DNA of 64,000 bases from Marinactinospora thermotolerans DSM 45154. Lineage in GTDB: Bacteria; Actinomycetota; Actinomycetes; Streptosporangiales; Streptosporangiaceae. Under the pieces are notes generated by a model that was not told where the DNA came from, searched no databases, and saw only the letters and a program-made list of their open reading frames with translations. Below, piece after piece: positions 7,358 to 15,050 of this stretch. The position numbers and the translations under genes were made by a program. Location: NCBI RefSeq assembly GCF_900167435.1, contig NZ_FUWS01000009.1, positions 1 through 64,000 on the forward strand. Reading direction: 5' to 3'. Numbering within the stretch: position 1 is the first letter of the stretch; every line of letters begins with the position of its first letter.

Positions 7358-8212
7358 ATGTGGCAGGTCCTGCTCTACACCACACCGTTGACGGTGGGGA
7401 TCACCCTCGCGGTGCTGGCGGTGGCGGCGGTGGTGGTGGCCCGCCTGCTACGGAACAACCCGGGAACCTTCCCCCGTGAGGCGAAATGGATCCTGGCCGC
7501 GGCCACACCGGTCTACCTGCTCATCCTGGCCGCGCCCATCCTGAGCTGGGACCAGATCGGGGAGGGCGATCGCGAGATCATCTGGAATCCCGTCGCCTAC
7601 TACAAGGCTGACAACGCCCCGACCGAGGGCGTCTCCATCTCTTATCCCGCAGACAGATCCCAGACGGTGAGCCTGCGGGTCATCCCCGTCTCACCGGAAC
7701 GGCTGGAGGAGGTCCAGGCCGAGATCGAACGAGAGGGAGAGGACTACTATCTGGCGGCCGACTACCACCGGTACCCGCTCACCACCGGCGAAGTCGCCTA
7801 CTTCGACGCGGAGGGCGAGGAGCTCGCGCCTGACGTGGCCGCCCAGCTCGACGAGCTCTACGAGGAACACGCCGCCGGCGTCGACGACAACGTCGCTCCC
7901 AGCCTGCTGGTGCAGGAGAAGACGGTCAACACCCTGCTGTTCATCCCCATTGGCATCGTGGCCTTTGCCGCCTTCTCCTCGTGGGCCGCGCGCCTGGCCT
8001 TCGGCCCAGGGTTGTCCTTCACCATCGAGTTCCTGCAATGGGCCATGGCGGCCACCCGCAGCAGCGAACTCGCCGACTTCGTCGTGAACTCCGCCGGCCA
8101 CCTCATCGGCCTGGCCATGGCCGTGGCCGCCTTCCGGTTCGCTGCCAGGTCTCGGCGTCGCTCTCACCACCATCAAGACCCCGCGAAGACACCCGAGCAC
8201 CTCACCGTCTGA
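7358..8212 (+). CDS. VanZ-like membrane protein
   Basis: Integral membrane protein of 284 residues with about five membrane segments. Two lie near the N-terminus (residues 4-28 and 45-63) and three in the C-terminal VanZ-like domain. That domain shows NTLLFIPIGIVAFAAF, TIEFLQWAMAATRSSELADF and VNSAGHLIG, the conserved order of the VanZ family. VanZ confers low-level teicoplanin resistance; most homologues have no known role. Between the two parts is a hydrophilic insert of about 120 residues, probably extracytoplasmic and unusual in length. The ATG at 7358 follows an AGGAG at about 7341. Confidence 0.75.
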   Translation: MWQVLLYTTPLTVGITLAVLAVAAVVVARLLRNNPGTFPREAKWILAAATPVYLLILAAPILSWDQIGEGDREIIWNPVAYYKADNAPTEGVSISYPADRSQTVSLRVIPVSPERLEEVQAEIEREGEDYYLAADYHRYPLTTGEVAYFDAEGEELAPDVAAQLDELYEEHAAGVDDNVAPSLLVQEKTVNTLLFIPIGIVAFAAFSSWAARLAFGPGLSFTIEFLQWAMAATRSSELADFVVNSAGHLIGLAMAVAAFRFAARSRRRSHHHQDPAKTPEHLTV

Positions 8213-8270
8213 CCGACACTGATCCCCGGCTCGCCCAATCGCGCCGAGGGCGACTTTCTCGACACGCCGC

Positions 8271-8314
8271 GAGCCCGCATACGCGGAGAGGTCCTTCGGT
8301 TATCTCCGTAGAGA
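8271..8314 (+). repeat. Relic of a type I-E terminal repeat plus trailer
   Basis: Aligns without gaps to 14613-14656, the degenerate last repeat of array 2 and the bases after it. The shared trailer is TTCGGYTRTCTCCGTRRAGA (8295-8314 and 14637-14656). The repeat part is heavily decayed. No other I-E repeat stands here, so this appears to be the end of an array whose body has been deleted. Confidence 0.5.
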
Positions 8315-8349
8315 GGGGAACCGCTTCTCGCTGATGAAGCGATAAGTTA

Positions 8350-8499
8350 TTTGAGAACGGTTCCTGAGGATACTCGTCTTTATCCGTTTCCATCTGTACT
8401 GATGAATCGCTAACGGGTCGCTGTGGAAACGGGGTTCCAAGAGGACGGCAAGATACGGACTTCCCCTCGCTCGCTGATCATCCCTGGAGGGATTTCAGC
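8350..8499 (+). CRISPR. Solitary repeat and leader of a second CRISPR family
   Basis: A single 30-base repeat at 8470-8499 (core TCGCTGATCATCCCTGGAGG) matches the two repeats at 14830 and 14896. The roughly 120 bases before it align with the bases before 14830. Shared stretches include CTGATG about 70 bases upstream and a GCTG...GGGGT...AGA...AAGA.ACGG block. No second repeat or spacer follows, so the array has been reduced to leader plus one repeat. Confidence 0.5.
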
Positions 8500-8590
8500 G
8501 AACGGTCTGTTCTTCGACCGCGAGTCGGTGCAGACGAGTCCCCTGCGCGCGGGAACGGAGCGGTCGGCATGCCCATCGGGTCGCCCACCG

Positions 8591-9190
8591 TCAACCGCTC
8601 CGCCCCGGCGTGCCCACGGCGCGTGCGACGCGCGGCCCGACCAGCCGTTCGGCCATCGGGAGCGAGTACCAGCCCGCACCTGTGACCTCGGCCTCCTGGA
8701 CGCGCCCGATCTCGGCGCGGACCGTCGTGAACGCGAACCCGATGTCGAGGTGATGGTGCTCCGGCTCGCCCTTGTCCGGCCGCGCCGGAACCCGGCCGTA
8801 CTCGATGTAGGCGGGGGAGTACGAGACGGGGAGCACGGCGTCGGTGTCGACACCGGTCTCCTCCGCCAGCTCGCGGACGGCCGCGCCGATCAGCGTCGTG
8901 TCGGCGGGTTCGAGATGTCCACCAGGCTGCAACAGCAGCCCGTATGCGCGGTGTTCGACCAGAAGGATCTCGGCCTCACCGCGTACCAGGAGCGCGCCGA
9001 CGGTCACGTGCATGGGGAAGGTCCACCGCGAAGCGAAATCCCGGCCCTGCCGCAGCAACAGCGCCGGCTCGGCGAGCCCCGCGGCCTCTTCGGGAAACCG
9101 CTCCAGGTAGGCGGCCAGCGTGGCCGAAATGTGCGCGTCAGCGATCGCCACCCGCCACCTCCACCCCGGTCTGGAAGCAACCCCCTCCAT
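8591..9190 (-). CDS. Nudix hydrolase
   Basis: Nudix-fold pyrophosphohydrolase of 199 residues. The Nudix box is GGHLEPADTTLIGAAVREL followed by AEETG. The REL-AEETG metal-binding half is intact. The first half differs from the consensus GX5E, with Asp in place of Glu and one extra residue. A His-rich segment (EPEHHHLDIGFAF) follows. Substrate is unknown. A related protein is encoded at 54539-55087. The gene is convergent with the VanZ-like gene across the CRISPR relic region. Confidence 0.85.
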   Translation of the reverse strand: MEGVASRPGWRWRVAIADAHISATLAAYLERFPEEAAGLAEPALLLRQGRDFASRWTFPMHVTVGALLVRGEAEILLVEHRAYGLLLQPGGHLEPADTTLIGAAVRELAEETGVDTDAVLPVSYSPAYIEYGRVPARPDKGEPEHHHLDIGFAFTTVRAEIGRVQEAEVTGAGWYSLPMAERLVGPRVARAVGTPGRSG

Positions 9191-9868
9191 GGCCGACCGC
9201 GCGCAGGCGGGAGACGGGAGAAGCCGCAGGCCGGCTCACCGATGGCGTTCGAGCCTACAAGGCGGTGGCCGGCCGGTGGGCGTGTACCACGCAGAGGGGC
9301 CTCGCGCGTGTGGGGTGGGCCGGCTGTCCCCCTGACCTGGGGTGGGCGGGACGCCGTTCCTTCGAGTCACGACCAGGGGCGCCCACCGCGGGGTGAAGCC
9401 GGTCCGTGGAGCATCGCGCCGGGGCCGTCTCCGCCGGTGCCCGGTCCGTCTTCGTCCTCAACCCGCGCACAGGAGTCGCCGATCCACCGTTGGGCGTTCG
9501 CGTCTCCCCGATTCCGCCACTCGATCCCCGGATCACGTGTTCGATCTTGTCGGCGTCCTCAGCGGGCCTCTGGGGCCGCGTACGCCGGCCGTCCACCGGC
9601 CGGTGCGACGCTGCCTCCCCGACGCCGCGGCCTCGAAGCGGCCCCGGGGCGGCCGTCCCCGAGCAGCCTCCTGATCTCGGTGTGCCGTGGCCGGGCGGAA
9701 GGCGTCCAGAACGCCGCCGGGCTTTCGACGCGCCCGCGTCGATGTGCCGGTGTCATCCAACGGAGGCAAGGGCGCCATCGCCCCCACACCCTCCCCGTCG
9801 GCCCGCCACGGTGGACGGCGGGTTCCGTGATCGGACACCTCCTCGCCCTCCCGGCGGGCCAGGCGCGC
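9191..9868. other. 678-base gap without a convincing gene
   Basis: Lies between the start of the Nudix gene and the end of the Fsr-like exporter gene, both on the minus strand, so it must hold the Nudix promoter. Long frames on both strands are Arg/Pro/Gly-rich and look like noise. The only recognisable element is a tRNA-Leu-like D-arm at 9500-9520 on the minus strand. Confidence 0.5.
9500..9520 (-). other. tRNA-Leu-like D-arm fragment
   Basis: The minus strand reads GTGGCGGAATCGG then GGAGACGC, matching the D-arm region of bacterial tRNA-Leu (GTGGCGGAATCGGTAGACGC) except for one extra or changed base. A proper anticodon arm and T-arm do not follow, so this is not a working tRNA. It could be a tRNA gene fragment left by an integrated element, or chance. 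Confidence 0.25.
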
Positions 9869-11071
9869 TCACCGGTCCGCGCGGGGCTCCCCGTCCTGCC
9901 GTGCCGGCGCGGCGGCCTGGGGCGGGCGGGCGGCGGGTTCGGGGAGGGTGCGGAAGAGCAGCCAGCTCAGGGCGGGCATGGCGATCAGGGGGAGGAGAGC
10001 CGTCCGCAGGGAGGTGGCGTCGGCCAGGTACCCCAGCAGGGGGCTGACGAGGCCGCCGACGCTGACGGTGAGGCCGAGGGTGACGCCGCTGGCGGTGCCG
10101 ACACGGGAGGGCAGGTAGTCCTGGCCGAGGGTGACCTGGAGGGAGAAGGGGACGTACAGGCCGGCGGAGGTGAGGGCCACGAAGAGGAACATCGCCGGGC
10201 CAGGCAGGTAGATCACCCCGGTGACGGCGGCGATCGAGAGCAGGTAGGACCAGCGGGAGACACGGACCCGGTCGTAGCGGTTGGCCAGCGATCCGCCCAG
10301 GAGCGAGCCGACGGCGCCCCCCAGGAACAGCAGGAACAGGGCGACGGTTCCCGCGGTGGCGCTGCCCTGCATGCGCTGCTGGGCGTAGAGGAAGATGAAG
10401 GTGCTCAGGCCGGTGAAGACGATGGAGCGGAAGACCACCGCCAGGGACAGCTTCACGAAGGAGGCCACGTCGTCGGCGCCCGCGGGCACCGGCGTCTTCG
10501 ACGGGCCGGCCTGAGACCGGGCGAGCATCCGGAGCACGGGCACGCACAGGGCGGCGCCGACGAGCGCGGGCAGCACCAGGACCGGCGTCCAGCGCAGTGA
10601 GCCGTTTCCGATCACGGCCGACACCAGGAGCGGGGCGAGGGCGAAGCCGATGTTGCCGCCGAGGGAGAACCAGCTCATAGCGCTGTGGCTGCCCCGGCTG
10701 GCCAGCCGGGCCACGCGGGCGGACTCCGGGTGGTAGGCGGCCACCCCGATCCCGGAGACCGCGACGAAGACCAAGGTCAGCCCATAGGAGCCGCTCAGGC
10801 CGCTCAGCGCGATCCCCAGGCCGCCCAGCAGGGTGCTGACCGGCAGTAGCCACGGCATCGGCCATCGGTCGGTGAGCGCGCCGAACAGCGGCTGGGCCAC
10901 CGACGACAGCAGCGACGCGGCCAGCACGATTCCGGAGGCCACCGCGTAGCCGTAGTCCCGTTCGGCCACGAAGAACGGGATCAGCGCCGCGACGGAGCCC
11001 TGGTAGACATCGACGCAGGCGTGCCCCACGGCCAGCAGGGAGATCGGGATGTTCCTTCGCACCCGTCCCAT
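9869..11071 (-). CDS. MFS exporter, fosmidomycin-resistance (Fsr) type
   Basis: Twelve-segment major facilitator protein of 400 residues. The N-terminal HACVDVYQGSVAALIPFF and the loop GIGVAAYHPESARVA are signatures of the Fsr subgroup, whose E. coli member exports fosmidomycin. The motif-A-like loop is LFGALTDRW between segments 2 and 3. I chose ATG at 11071 (MGRVRRNIPIS). The longer reading from 11137 would run over the start of the divergent AraC gene. The divergent regulator at 11115 probably controls it. Exported substrate is unknown. Confidence 0.85.
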   Translation of the reverse strand: MGRVRRNIPISLLAVGHACVDVYQGSVAALIPFFVAERDYGYAVASGIVLAASLLSSVAQPLFGALTDRWPMPWLLPVSTLLGGLGIALSGLSGSYGLTLVFVAVSGIGVAAYHPESARVARLASRGSHSAMSWFSLGGNIGFALAPLLVSAVIGNGSLRWTPVLVLPALVGAALCVPVLRMLARSQAGPSKTPVPAGADDVASFVKLSLAVVFRSIVFTGLSTFIFLYAQQRMQGSATAGTVALFLLFLGGAVGSLLGGSLANRYDRVRVSRWSYLLSIAAVTGVIYLPGPAMFLFVALTSAGLYVPFSLQVTLGQDYLPSRVGTASGVTLGLTVSVGGLVSPLLGYLADATSLRTALLPLIAMPALSWLLFRTLPEPAARPPQAAAPARQDGEPRADR

Positions 11072-11114
11072 GCTGGAAGACCCACCCGCTGGCCCGCTTT
11101 CGATAGATTGCCAG

Positions 11115-11861
11115 GTGTTGCAGAAAATCCGCCACACGCCTGTCGCGCCGACCCGGACCCAGCGCCTCGCCTCCGGCGGCGAGATCGACGCGCACCGCCA
11201 TGACGACCACCAGATCGCCTACGCCAGCCGGGGCGCCATCGCGGTGACGACCGACGCCGGCTCCTGGGTCGCCCCCGCCACCCGCGCGATCTGGATCCCC
11301 GCCGGCACCGTCCACCAGCATCAGGCCCACGGCGAACTCGTCCTCCACCTCGTCGGTCTGCCCGTCACGGAGAACCCGCTCGGCCTCGACAAACCGGCCG
11401 TCCTCGCCGTCAGCCCCCTCCTGCGCGAACTCATCGTCGCCTACACGCGCGCCCCCGAGGACGACAGCCCGCCCCGCCTGCGCCTGCGCGCCGTCATGCT
11501 CGACCAGCTCACCGTCTCCCCCGAGCAGCCCCTGCACCTGCCGGTTCCCACCAGCCCCCTGCTGCGGGAACTGCACGACATCCTGCGCGCCGACCCGGCG
11601 GACAACCGCTCCCTCGACGAACTCGGACGGCAGATCGGCGCCAGCGCCCGCACCCTCTCCCGCCGTCTCCGCGCCGACCTCGGCCTCACCTATCCCCAAT
11701 GGCGCACCCAGATCAGGCTCCACCACGCCCTGATCCTCCTGGCCGACGACACCCCCGTCACCACCGTCGCCCACCGATGCGGCTGGTCGTCCGCCAGCAC
11801 CTTCATCGACGTCTTCCGCCGAGCCTTCGGCCACACCCCCGGCTCCCGCCCCGCCGCCTGA
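11115..11861 (+). CDS. AraC-family regulator, probably of the adjacent exporter
   Basis: Two-domain regulator of 248 residues. The N-terminal cupin sensor (about residues 15-80) has EIDAHRHDDHQIAYAS and IPAGTVHQHQAHGE, with metal-type His residues. The C-terminal AraC helix-turn-helix pair (about 160-245) has LDELGRQIGASARTLSRRL and VAHRCGWSSASTFIDVFRR, then AFGHTPG. GTG 11115 leaves only 43 bases to the divergent exporter start, so the promoters overlap; ATG 11049 is a longer alternative. There is no clear ribosome-binding site, and leaderless translation is possible. Confidence 0.85.
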   Translation: MLQKIRHTPVAPTRTQRLASGGEIDAHRHDDHQIAYASRGAIAVTTDAGSWVAPATRAIWIPAGTVHQHQAHGELVLHLVGLPVTENPLGLDKPAVLAVSPLLRELIVAYTRAPEDDSPPRLRLRAVMLDQLTVSPEQPLHLPVPTSPLLRELHDILRADPADNRSLDELGRQIGASARTLSRRLRADLGLTYPQWRTQIRLHHALILLADDTPVTTVAHRCGWSSASTFIDVFRRAFGHTPGSRPAA

Positions 11862-12114
11862 CGCGGGACCGGCCGGCGCGGGGGCGGACGGGGGAACGCC
11901 GGTGGGCGAATGGGGGCGGAACCCGCCACGGAGGAGTCCGGTCACGGTCCACGGACCCGCCCCACCGAGAGGGATCGTCTTCACGCGCGTGGAGACGGCC
12001 GGCCGCCCCACCCGCGGTTTCCGCCGTGTGGAGTCCACGGCCGGCCGGGTCGTGGATCTTCCGAGATTCAGGCGTTCATAGGCCGGGATGAACATGTGAC
12101 AGACTTCTCACCTC

Positions 12115-12882
12115 ATGGACAGACGCCAGGAATTTCGCGAATCCGCCCTCGAAATGGGGATCCCCGAACACACCGTCGACTGGGCGCTCCAGTTCGCGCT
12201 GCCGCAGATCGAACTGCGGCCGGAGGGGCAGAGCGACGGTCCCGTCGTCGGACGCTACGGGGGTCTGCCCGCCCTCCCGGCCGACGTCGAATGGTCCGGC
12301 TACCCGCATTTCTTCGCCTCGGTCGACTGCGCGGCCCTGCCCGCCGGCGCGCTCGACCTTCCAATGCCCACGGACGGCCACCTCCTGTTCTTCGCCAGCA
12401 AGGACGACCCGACGTGGGCGGACGACTCCGAGGACATCGAGGGTCGGGTGGTGTACGTCCCGGCGGGGACACCGACCGCCGAGCGGCGGCCCGAGGAGAA
12501 GTACGCCGGCTACCTCGACGAGCCGTTCCCGCTCCACGGGCACGTCGCCTGGAACCTGCCGGGTCCCGGCCACGACGTCATCGACTCGGACGAGGAACGC
12601 GCGCAGATCTGGGAGGAGTTCGGCGACCTCGGCTACGACAACTCCTCCGCCGGCGAACTCACCCTGGGCGGGCACGCCTCCCCCATCTGGGACGATCCGT
12701 GCCTTCCTCCCTATCCGGGCGGTGACGACACGCCGTGGCGGCTGCTGGCCCAGGCCCATCGCCCGGCAAGGGAGGGATCCTCGAACAGCGGCACGGTCTT
12801 CTGGCTGATACGTCCCGAGGACCTGGCCGAGGGAAGGTTCGACAGGGCCAAGGTGCGGCTGGAGATGTACCCGCCCGAGTGA
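12115..12882 (+). CDS. DUF1963 (YwqG-like) protein
   Basis: Cytoplasmic protein of 255 residues with the DUF1963 pattern: RYGGLPALPADVEW, FFASVDCAALPAG, HLLFFASKDD, and near the end LGGHASPIWDD followed by LLAQAH. YwqG-type proteins have no proven activity. They are common in actinomycetes and often lie near toxin or accessory genes. Start ATG 12115. It stands alone after the AraC gene on the same strand. Confidence 0.8.
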   Translation: MDRRQEFRESALEMGIPEHTVDWALQFALPQIELRPEGQSDGPVVGRYGGLPALPADVEWSGYPHFFASVDCAALPAGALDLPMPTDGHLLFFASKDDPTWADDSEDIEGRVVYVPAGTPTAERRPEEKYAGYLDEPFPLHGHVAWNLPGPGHDVIDSDEERAQIWEEFGDLGYDNSSAGELTLGGHASPIWDDPCLPPYPGGDDTPWRLLAQAHRPAREGSSNSGTVFWLIRPEDLAEGRFDRAKVRLEMYPPE

Positions 12883-13041
12883 CCAGGCCCGTGGGAAGGG
12901 CCATGTGCGCGGGGACGGGCCGATCCGCCGGAACGGCCCAGGGCGAGGGCTCCCTCCGCCGCAGGTGCCGTGTGGCCCACGGGGAGCGGTGCTCGGCCGG
13001 AGAGGCTTCGCGCGGCGGGGGCGCCGTGCGAGCCTCGGACC

Positions 13042-13458
13042 ATGAGACTGACACCGCACGACGCCCGGGAGCGGTTCGCCGCGAGCCGGGTCGCCCGCCT
13101 GGCGACCGCCGACGGGCGGGGACGCCCCCACCTCGTGCCGGTCACGTTCGCCGTCCACGGCGACACGGTCGCGATCGGTATCGACCACAAGCCGAAGAGC
13201 GGCCACAACCTGAAACGGCTCGCCAACATCGCGGAGAACCCGCTGGTGTGTCTCCTCGCCGACGAGTACGACGAGGACTGGGAACGGCTGTGGTGGGCGC
13301 GGGCGGACGGGAGGGCGCGCGTCGTCCGCGACGGCCGGCCGTGGACGGAGGCCCGATCCCGGCTGATTGCCCGATACCGGCAATACCGTGACATACCTCC
13401 CGAGGGGCCGATGATCCTGGTCGACGTGCTGCGCTGGTCGGGATGGTCGTTCACCTGA
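13042..13458 (+). CDS. PPOX-class F420-dependent oxidoreductase, Rv0121 type
   Basis: Split-barrel flavin/F420-binding protein of 138 residues. Recognisable family segments are RFAASRVARLATADGRGRPH, LVPVTFAVHGDTVAIGIDHK, LKRLANIAENP and DEYDEDWERLWWARADGRAR. The HKPK and YDEDW.RLWW pattern is characteristic of the Rv0121 subgroup. It should bind deazaflavin F420 and act in the cytoplasm on an unknown substrate. ATG 13042 gives the family's usual length. It is preceded by a DUF1963 gene, with no evident operon link. Confidence 0.85.
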   Translation: MRLTPHDARERFAASRVARLATADGRGRPHLVPVTFAVHGDTVAIGIDHKPKSGHNLKRLANIAENPLVCLLADEYDEDWERLWWARADGRARVVRDGRPWTEARSRLIARYRQYRDIPPEGPMILVDVLRWSGWSFT

Positions 13459-13547
13459 GACACGTTCCGGAGCCCGGTTCGTCCAGAAAGGTCCTACCGC
13501 TGCGGCAGGATCTCCTCGACACCTGAAAACCGGGAGGTGGCGCCCGC

Positions 13548-14147
13548 ATGCGTCAAATACGGGACGAACTCGTGCTACGGCCCGATCGCCGGTCGGGACG
13601 GACGAAGCTGGCCGTCTCGGCGGTGATCGCCGTGGTCATGACGGTGAGCATCGCGTTCCGCGTCGGCTGGGAGGTCGCCCTGGCCTCGGTCGTCTTCTGG
13701 ATCGTGCTGTTCGCGGTGGTCATCGGGCATCTGCGCCACGCCCGGATCGTCCTGACACCGTACGAGATCGCCGTGGAGGGGATGGTCTTCCGGCAGCGCC
13801 GGCCACGCTCCCAGGCCGTGCGGGTGGTTCGCGCGACCGTCGTCCCATCACGGGGATGGGCCTCTGACACCCTGTTCCTGCTCGACGCCCACGACAACGT
13901 GCTTTTCCGGGTGTACGGCCTCAACTACGCGACCGAGGACATCAACCGGCTGGTGGGCGCGCTCGGACTGCCCTGCGAAGGCCCCGGCCGTCCCGTCAGC
14001 GCCGGAGAACTGGCCAAGATCTACCCGGGCATCGTCCCGTGGTACGAGCGGCACCCCTACCTGCTGGGTCTCCTGACGACCGGTGTCGTGGCGCTGGTCG
14101 TGCTGGCCGTCGTCCTGATCGCCATCTCCATGGGAGCAGGGTCGTAG
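13548..14147 (+). CDS. Small membrane protein with PH-like region, 199 aa
   Basis: I do not recognise a named family. Two membrane segments lie close together near the N-terminus (about residues 21-42 and 45-63) and one at the C-terminus (about 172-194). Between them is a soluble beta-rich part (ARIVLTPYEIAVEGMVFRQR ... DTLFLLDAHDNVLFRVYG) that resembles bacterial PH-like domains attached to membrane anchors. The ATG at 13548 follows a GGGAGGTGG site. It stands just upstream of CRISPR array 2 with no functional link visible. Confidence 0.6.
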   Translation: MRQIRDELVLRPDRRSGRTKLAVSAVIAVVMTVSIAFRVGWEVALASVVFWIVLFAVVIGHLRHARIVLTPYEIAVEGMVFRQRRPRSQAVRVVRATVVPSRGWASDTLFLLDAHDNVLFRVYGLNYATEDINRLVGALGLPCEGPGRPVSAGELAKIYPGIVPWYERHPYLLGLLTTGVVALVVLAVVLIAISMGAGS

Positions 14148-14262
14148 CGTCCTCGCCCGGCGGGGCCGCCCGCGCCCCTCTCGGCGGTCATCGCGTCCCG
14201 GAAACGGGAACCGGCCGCACACGTGACCTTTTCCGGCTCATGCCCCCGGACGGGGCGACCGT

Positions 14263-14365
14263 CCGGCAGAATGACGGCCACCGGCGCCGGTCCGCCGACC
14301 GGTCCGGCAGGTCCCGGGATTTATAAAGCGGAGATAACGGCCCGCAAAGCCGCAGGTCATCTTCT
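14263..14365 (+). promoter_or_regulatory. CRISPR leader of array 2
   Basis: The bases at 14325-14365 are identical to those before array 1, and both leaders share CCGGCAGAATG further upstream (14263-14273), with small insertions between. This argues that one adaptation machinery serves both arrays and that transcription runs left to right. Confidence 0.8.
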
Positions 14366-14639
14366 GTAAGCCCCGCGCACGCGGGGATGGACCGGCGTTG
14401 AGGTGCACACCTCCCCCTCCCCCATCCGTAAGCCCCGCGCACGCGGGGATGGACCGCGACGTACATCGGACCGCCACACACGTCGCACGTAAGCCCCGCG
14501 CACGCGGGGATGGACCGCGGCCGTCAGCGGCGACGTGTTCGAGTCCGCGGTAAGCCCCGCGCAGGCGGGGATGGACCGGCTCGCCCGATGACACGCAGGC
14601 GAGTTCCTTCGTAAGCCCTGGGCGCGCGGGGGAGTCTTC
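14366..14639 (+). CRISPR. Type I-E CRISPR array 2, 5 repeats and 4 spacers
   Basis: The 29-base repeats start at 14366, 14428, 14489, 14550 and 14611. The first three equal the array 1 repeat, the fourth has one change (GCAGGCGGGG), and the fifth is degenerate (GTAAGCCCTGGGCGC). Spacers are 33, 32, 32 and 32 bases. None matches a spacer of array 1 by eye. No cas genes are nearby. Confidence 0.95.
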
Positions 14640-14829
14640 GGCTGTCTCCGTGAAGATGTTCGCGGGGCGCCTGCTGCCCTCTCATGACGGAAAAGGCCTT
14701 TGAAAGCACCGCCCTGAAAAGGACCATCGCAGCCTTTCTACCTGCGCTGATGCATTACCGGCGGACCGCTGCAAAAATGGGGTCTGGAGAGACCAGTAAG
14801 ACGGCTTTGACCTGCGACTTTACTCTTGG

Positions 14830-14925
14830 GTCGCTGATCATCCCTAGAGGGATCGCAACAGGGGGAGCGCGTCCGGCCGCTGCCGGATGTGGGACGTCGC
14901 TGATCATCCCTGGAGGGACCGCGGC
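14830..14925 (+). CRISPR. One-spacer mini-array of a second CRISPR family
   Basis: Two 30-base repeats at 14830-14859 and 14896-14925 flank a 36-base spacer. The repeat begins GTCGCTGATCATCCCT and the first copy ends AGAGGGATCGCAAC. The second diverges at its 3' end (GGGACCGCGGC), as expected for a terminal repeat. Arms ATCCCT/AGGGAT form a small palindrome. Length, spacer size and the GCAAC end differ from the I-E arrays and fit a different type (I or III). A third copy stands alone at 8470. Confidence 0.6.
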
Positions 14926-15000
14926 TCCGGTCGTGGGACGGTGCGGGTGGGGCCCGAGTGCGGGAGGTCTCCTGTGCCGTGGTCGGCGGGAGGCATGGTG

Positions 15001-15027
15001 AAGGGGCCGGGGGTTTCCCGGCCCCTT
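15001..15027 (-). terminator. Terminator of the cytosine deaminase-permease operon
   Basis: Perfect 11-base stem AAGGGGCCGGG / CCCGGCCCCTT around a 5-base loop, 23 bases beyond the permease stop. No clear T-run follows, as is usual in high-GC actinomycetes. Confidence 0.7.
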
Positions 15028-15050
15028 CGCATGTGATGGGAGGAGCGGCC

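Larger units (their letters stand above)
8213..8590. other. Non-coding gap made largely of CRISPR relics
   Basis: Lies between the VanZ-like gene and a convergent Nudix gene. From 8271 to 8499 it is a diverged copy of the segment behind CRISPR array 2 (14613-14859), described in separate entries. Nothing coding is seen in 8500-8590. Confidence 0.6.
14640..15050. other. Non-coding region behind array 2
   Basis: No gene. It holds the trailer of array 2 (to about 14656), the leader-like sequence of a second CRISPR family (about 14697-14829), its two repeats (14830-14925), and a terminator for the cytosine permease operon (15001-15027). The stretch 14700-14830 is noticeably richer in A/T than its surroundings. 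Confidence 0.6.

Noticed and set aside
7341-7362. Possible LexA box TCGAACATGT at the VanZ-like start
   Set aside because: Only the left half matches the actinobacterial SOS box; the right half is GGCAGG.
9753-12095. Long minus-strand frame over the MFS and AraC genes
   Set aside because: Overlaps two well-supported genes in other frames and has shadow-like composition.
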